A DNA stretch of 64,000 bases. Source: Pontibacter ramchanderi. Lineage in GTDB: Bacteria > Bacteroidota > Bacteroidia > Cytophagales > Hymenobacteraceae. Numbering within the stretch: position 1 is the first letter of the stretch; every line of letters starts with the position of its first letter. The notes under the pieces are model-generated. The model did no database searches. It saw only the letters and a program-made list of their open reading frames with translations, and was not told the DNA's origin. Below are positions 60,947-64,000 of the stretch, piece by piece. The translations under genes were made by a program, and so were the position numbers. The DNA lies in NCBI RefSeq assembly GCF_002846395.1, contig NZ_PJMU01000001.1, positions 1,116,001 to 1,180,000 of the forward strand. The letters run 5' to 3'.

Positions 60947-61429
60947 TCAGTTACCCCAAATTGACTTTCTCACAGATTCACTTACTACATCTACGAAAAT
61001 ATCTCGCATGCCTTTAGCTATTTCACTGCCAGCACTCGATATGTATTTTTTAAACTTAAGTTGAGCAACATTACTGTTCGCAGAGTTTCTAATGACAGCG
61101 TTTACACTTGCTTTAAAATCTTCTTTTTCAGTCTCTGAAAGCTTTTCGCTAAAATCGATTAACTCATTTGCAGCATTCTGTTGTCGCTCTGTCCATGTAT
61201 ATGCAGACCCACAATTTTCACAGAATTTCGGTTTTTCATAGTCATAAAAACCTATAACTCCAGTAACGTGGTAAAAACCTTTGATTGCAGTATCACAAGA
61301 TTGACAAGTCATTGTCGTTTTCTCGCCACATTCATTACAAAATTTTTGCTGAAAATTAGGTGATGATTGCGCCATAGAAGTTACAACATGACCATTTAGA
61401 CAGATTTGTGCTACATCGTAGTAATTCAT
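60947..61429 (-). CDS. DUF2321 zinc-ribbon protein
   Basis: 160 residues. Two zinc ribbons: KFCNECGEKTTMTCQSC (about 28-45) and KFCENCGSAYTWTE (about 67-80), preceded by ICLNGHVV. This is the DUF2321 pattern. The C-terminal half is helical and may contact membrane (SAGSEIAKGMRDIFVDVV). Base use is clearly more AT-rich than the flanking ATPase and flotillin genes. It sits between them on the same strand, which suggests a later insertion into the cluster. A hairpin repeat lies just upstream. Function unknown. Confidence 0.82.
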   Translation of the reverse strand: MNYYDVAQICLNGHVVTSMAQSSPNFQQKFCNECGEKTTMTCQSCDTAIKGFYHVTGVIGFYDYEKPKFCENCGSAYTWTERQQNAANELIDFSEKLSETEKEDFKASVNAVIRNSANSNVAQLKFKKYISSAGSEIAKGMRDIFVDVVSESVRKSIWGN

Positions 61430-61472
61430 TTTGCAGGAGTTTTACTATGCAGTTTTACACGTGAGAAAAAAG

Positions 61473-61498
61473 CCCCTCTCCTTTTTACAGAAGAGGGG
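61473..61498. repeat. CCCCTCT/AGAGGGG intergenic hairpin
   Basis: CCCCTCT (61473-61479) pairs with AGAGGGG (61492-61498); a GGGGTGAGG follows. It resembles the hairpin at 23283-23298. It lies between the flotillin stop and the DUF2321 start and may act as a terminator of the flotillin message. Confidence 0.6.
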
Positions 61499-61510
61499 AT
61501 TGGGGTGAGG

Positions 61511-63646
61511 TTAATTCAAAGAAATGTACGGCTTATCCGCAATCCCCATAGCCGTGGCTGTGCTAGTCAACTGCTTCAGGGTATTGAGCGTGCTTTCGTC
61601 AGCGCTGTTTTGCATCATCTTCAGCAAGAGAGCCGATACGCTCAGGTTGCGCACGTCTTCGGTATTCATGCCGAACTGACTCACAAAGCGCTGCAGGTTC
61701 TCGCGGAAGTCCACGTGGCCGTTGCCGTTTGGCTGGAAGAACGTCTCCTTCACGGTGTGCAGCACTTCGCTGTTGCTTACCAGTCGGTCCACCTGCTTGC
61801 CTTTGGTGATGGAGCCCACGATCTGGTCGAAGAACATGGTCTCGCCACCCACGATGTCGATCTTCGCGGCTTTCAGGGCTTCGGAAATTACCTCGGCCTG
61901 TGCACCGGCAATGTCTTTCTGGATGTTGATTTGGGCCAGTTCGATGGCCTTGTCTTTCTCCAGACGCAGCTTGAACTCCTCGTGCTCTTTGCCCACGCCA
62001 TCAAGTTTGCGCATGGCTTCGGCTTTCTCTTCTATACCTTTGGCATCTACGGTGAACTTCTCTCCAATCACGCGGGCCTCTGCCAGACCGCGCTTCTCTT
62101 CGGCTGATGCCATGTTCTCCACCACAGTCGCCTCGGCTATACCTTTCTCTTTGGTCACTTTGGCGGTTACCATACCTAGTTTTTCGTCGGCTTCGGCCTG
62201 TGCATTGGCCTTGGCTTTGATCACCAGCGCCTCGGCCTCTCCCTCTTTCTGACGGGCATGGGCTTTGGCTTCCATCACCTGCGCTTCTGACAAGCCAATG
62301 GCTGCAGCCTGTGCCGCCTCAGCCTCGGCCATGGTCTTGATGGCCTGTGCACGGTTATTCGAAGACACCTGCTCCGCTTCCGCGTCGATCAGCATTTGCT
62401 TGGCTCGGAACTCCGCCGCCTGACGGGCCGCCTCAGCGCTCTTGATCTCTTTCACCAGCGACTCTTCCGCTTCTTTCTCCGCGTTCTTGATCGCCACTGC
62501 TTTGGTACGCTCTGCCTCCGCAAATGCCTTGGTGTCCTTGATTTTCTCTTCTTCTTCCACCACGGCTTTCTCCACGGTCACACGCTCGCGGATGATGCCC
62601 TGAATGTTTTTGCGCTCTTCTTCAATGGCTTTTTCTTTCTCGATCTGCGCCAGTGCTACAATACGCTCTTTCTCGTTCTCCTCGAGCAATCTTGCTTGCT
62701 CCACTCGTTCCGTTTCGATGGCGTCGGTACGCTGCTTGCTGCGCTCTGCCACCAGGATCTGGCGGTCTTTGTTCTGCTCCGCGATCTTCACTTCCTCGTC
62801 GGTCGCAATGCGGGCTTTCTCTGCTTTCAGGCGCTCTTCGTGGCGCACTTTCTCCATCTCGGCGAACTCACGCGATTTGATGTTGGCAATCTCGCGCTTC
62901 TGCTTTTCCTCGTTTTCAGCCAGTTGCTTTTCGAGCTCCAGGATGGTTTCCTGCGCTTCTACGTCCTGCTTCTTTATCGTCTTCTGCTTCTCGCGCTCGA
63001 TCAGGTTGGCCTGCACTTTCTGCTTCGCCGTCAGGTCGATGATCTTCTTGATACCCTCGGCGTCGAGGATGTTGTTCTCGTTCAGGTTCTGGATCGGGGT
63101 CTGCTCCAGGTAATCGATGGCGCAGTCGTCCAGGATGTAGCCGTTCAGGTCGGTGCCGATCGTTTGGATGATCTGGCGCTTGAAGTCATCGCGGCTGTTG
63201 TAGAGCTCCACGAAATCGAAATGCTTACCCACGGTTTTCAGCGCTTCCGAAAACTTCGCATCGAACAGGCTTTCGAGTGCCGAGTGGTCAGAGGCACGCT
63301 TACAGCCAATGGATTGCGCCACCTGTATCACGTCTTCCGGCGTTTTGTTTACGCGCAAAAAGAAGTTCACCTTGATGTCGGCACGCAGGTTGTCTTTACA
63401 GATCAGACCTTCCGAACCAGTACGGGAAATCACGATGGTTTTGAGGGTGATGTCCATCACTTCCAGTTTATGGATAACTGGTACGACGAATATACCTGAG
63501 AACGACACTTTCGTATCGCCCAGACCGGTGCGCACCATGGCCTCGCCCTGGATGGCCTTCTGGTACATTTTGATAACGATGGCAATAAAGCCAATGGCGA
63601 CTACCGCCAGAATAGCGACGATAGACCAGGATAAAGATTCTAACAT
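61511..63646 (-). CDS. YqiK-type flotillin
   Basis: 711 residues. One N-terminal membrane helix (about 8-27, WSIVAILAVVAIGFIAIVI), an SPFH domain (about 28-210 with GDTKVSFSGIFVVPVIHKLE and ICKDNLRADIKVNFFL), and a very long charged coiled coil (about 210-600, e.g. EKEAEESLVKEIKSAEAARQ). A flotillin C-terminal region ends at KPYISLN. The layout fits the YqiK/UPF0365-like long flotillin class associated with membrane microdomains. Starts 5 bp after a YqiJ-like gene. Its partner ATPase is at 55844. The coiled coil contains many Ala-Glu-Ala repeats. Confidence 0.9.
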   Translation of the reverse strand: MLESLSWSIVAILAVVAIGFIAIVIKMYQKAIQGEAMVRTGLGDTKVSFSGIFVVPVIHKLEVMDITLKTIVISRTGSEGLICKDNLRADIKVNFFLRVNKTPEDVIQVAQSIGCKRASDHSALESLFDAKFSEALKTVGKHFDFVELYNSRDDFKRQIIQTIGTDLNGYILDDCAIDYLEQTPIQNLNENNILDAEGIKKIIDLTAKQKVQANLIEREKQKTIKKQDVEAQETILELEKQLAENEEKQKREIANIKSREFAEMEKVRHEERLKAEKARIATDEEVKIAEQNKDRQILVAERSKQRTDAIETERVEQARLLEENEKERIVALAQIEKEKAIEEERKNIQGIIRERVTVEKAVVEEEEKIKDTKAFAEAERTKAVAIKNAEKEAEESLVKEIKSAEAARQAAEFRAKQMLIDAEAEQVSSNNRAQAIKTMAEAEAAQAAAIGLSEAQVMEAKAHARQKEGEAEALVIKAKANAQAEADEKLGMVTAKVTKEKGIAEATVVENMASAEEKRGLAEARVIGEKFTVDAKGIEEKAEAMRKLDGVGKEHEEFKLRLEKDKAIELAQINIQKDIAGAQAEVISEALKAAKIDIVGGETMFFDQIVGSITKGKQVDRLVSNSEVLHTVKETFFQPNGNGHVDFRENLQRFVSQFGMNTEDVRNLSVSALLLKMMQNSADESTLNTLKQLTSTATAMGIADKPYISLN

Positions 63647-63651
63647 GGGAA

Positions 63652-64000
63652 TTAAATGGTTTGGTAAGGTTCTATAAGGTAAAATTTGTTTTCAGCATTG
63701 TACTCGAGCACCAGTGCCGTCTCGCCTTTCTGCACGGCGGAGCCATGCGTGGTTCTGACATTGAGCAGCAGCGGCGCACCTGTTGTCTTTACAGCGGCTT
63801 GTCCCATTTCGGAGCTGCTGGCTGGTAAGAGCACGGTGCATACCTGCCCGATGATGTTGGCGGCCGATTCGTGCTCTTTTTCGAGCGCGGCAAAAAGCCT
63901 CACAAATGGGGTTGTCAGGATTTTGGAAACGAACAGCGCCGCAAAGAAAGACGGGACAAGGTATAGCAGCCCCAGTAGCGCATAGTCGTTGTTGAAATAG
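63652..64000 (-). CDS. YqiJ-like OB-fold membrane protein (DUF1449), N-terminus cut by window edge
   Basis: Reading the minus strand from base 3999 (63999) gives an open frame to the stop at 63652, about 115 residues of the C-terminal part. Seen: a membrane helix (YALLGLLYLVPSFFAALFV), a charged linker and a small OB-fold-like strand domain (about 50-115 of this fragment, IIGQVCTVLLPASSS, SAVQKGETALVLEYNAENK). This matches the C-terminus of YqiJ-type proteins, which precede YqiK flotillins. The true start lies outside the window. A GTG at 63903 is internal and not the start. Confidence 0.75.
   Translation of the reverse strand, partial: YFNNDYALLGLLYLVPSFFAALFVSKILTTPFVRLFAALEKEHESAANIIGQVCTVLLPASSSEMGQAAVKTTGAPLLLNVRTTHGSAVQKGETALVLEYNAENKFYLIEPYQTI

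Larger units (their letters stand above)
346..63964. repeat. Dispersed word GGTATA/TATACC, full form CAGGTATAGC, about 150 copies
   Basis: Counted by eye on both strands. Examples: 346, 1588, 2557, 6313, 7529, 10341, 11421, 14222, 15642, 22850, 24990, 30276, 38480, 48301, 52808, 57038, 63959. At least 24 are exact CAGGTATAGC or its complement. Tandem pairs occur at 15194-15205, 28762-28773 and 51560-51571. Copies lie in genes, in gaps and next to terminators. None is inside the AT-rich cassette gene and none between about 38.9 and 41.5 kb. Confidence 0.8.

Noticed and set aside
62396..63499. 367-codon plus-strand open frame
   Set aside because: Antisense to the flotillin coiled coil; Leu/Phe-rich because of the reversed Glu/Lys codons.
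1..64000. tRNA, rRNA and CRISPR arrays
   Set aside because: I looked for TPsiC-arm type sequences, rRNA-like blocks and regularly spaced repeats and saw none. The GGTATA words have no regular spacing, so they are not a CRISPR array.
1..64000. GGTATA word as a promoter -10 box
   Set aside because: It occurs inside genes in all frames and after terminators, and does not match TAnnTTTG; a promoter role cannot explain its spread.

Overview
The window looks like a chromosomal segment of a GC-moderate Bacteroidota bacterium, most likely Cytophagales/Hymenobacteraceae (Pontibacter-like). This rests on a SusC/SusD pair, Bacteroidota-type promoters (TTG about 20 bp before TAnnTTTG), CarboxypepD-regulatory-like N-termini on outer-membrane receptors, a DUF1800/DUF1501 pair, and weak ribosome binding sites. 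I see no rRNA, tRNA, CRISPR array, transposase or phage structural gene. Most of the window is ordinary housekeeping and envelope biology. One short AT-rich gene with attC-like flanks (29.3-30.2 kb) and an AT-richer DUF2321 gene (60.9-61.4 kb) look acquired.

Layout. 0-1.4 kb: end of a Tsx-like outer-membrane channel and a GAF protein. 1.4-10.3 kb, all minus strand: HlyD-like adaptor, FtsX-type permease and LolD-like ATPase, then anmK, susC and susD. 10.5-16 kb: SDR dehydrogenase, P-type ATPase, alpha/beta hydrolase, TerB-like protein, DoxX protein. 16-25.8 kb: a giant AsmA protein, two disordered proteins, a PBP4-type carboxypeptidase, a DUF1543 protein, a repeat-rich gap, an orphan TcmP protein and small hypotheticals. 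26-34.4 kb: OMP_b-brl_3 receptor, PAP2 phosphatase, AT-rich cassette, dienelactone hydrolase, VOC protein, GhrA-like reductase, SelO. 34.5-38.7 kb: an Ala/Gln-rich secreted LEA-like protein, an outer-membrane protein and a two-component system. 38.7-41.4 kb: a translationally coupled TelA cluster. 41.7-52.7 kb: RluE-like pseudouridine synthase, M28 peptidase, DisA-like (DACNV) sensor, DUF1501/DUF1800 pair, an HxlR-controlled nitroreductase/FrnE/LLM set, GerW-like protein. 52.9-64 kb: HflK/HflC, a WalJ-like hydrolase, then a giant AAA+ ATPase, a YqiK-type flotillin and a YqiJ-like OB-fold protein cut by the window edge.

Three separate loci (TerB-like at 15.1 kb, TelA at 39.8 kb, AAA+/flotillin/YqiJ-like at 55.8-64 kb) belong to families that comparative genomics has linked to tellurite-type (Ter) stress networks. 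Together with HflKC, a PBP4, anmK, an AsmA protein and the two-component system, much of the window concerns envelope maintenance.

The most striking signal is not a gene. A short motif, core GGTATA/TATACC with full form CAGGTATAGC/GCTATACCTG, is scattered through the whole window in both orientations, inside genes in every reading frame and in nearly every intergenic gap. I count about 150 cores and at least 24 exact 10-mers by eye, against rough expectations of about 26 and about 0.1 for a random sequence near 54% G+C. It behaves like a genome-wide interspersed word comparable to cyanobacterial HIP1 or DNA uptake sequences. I know of no description of this word in Bacteroidota.
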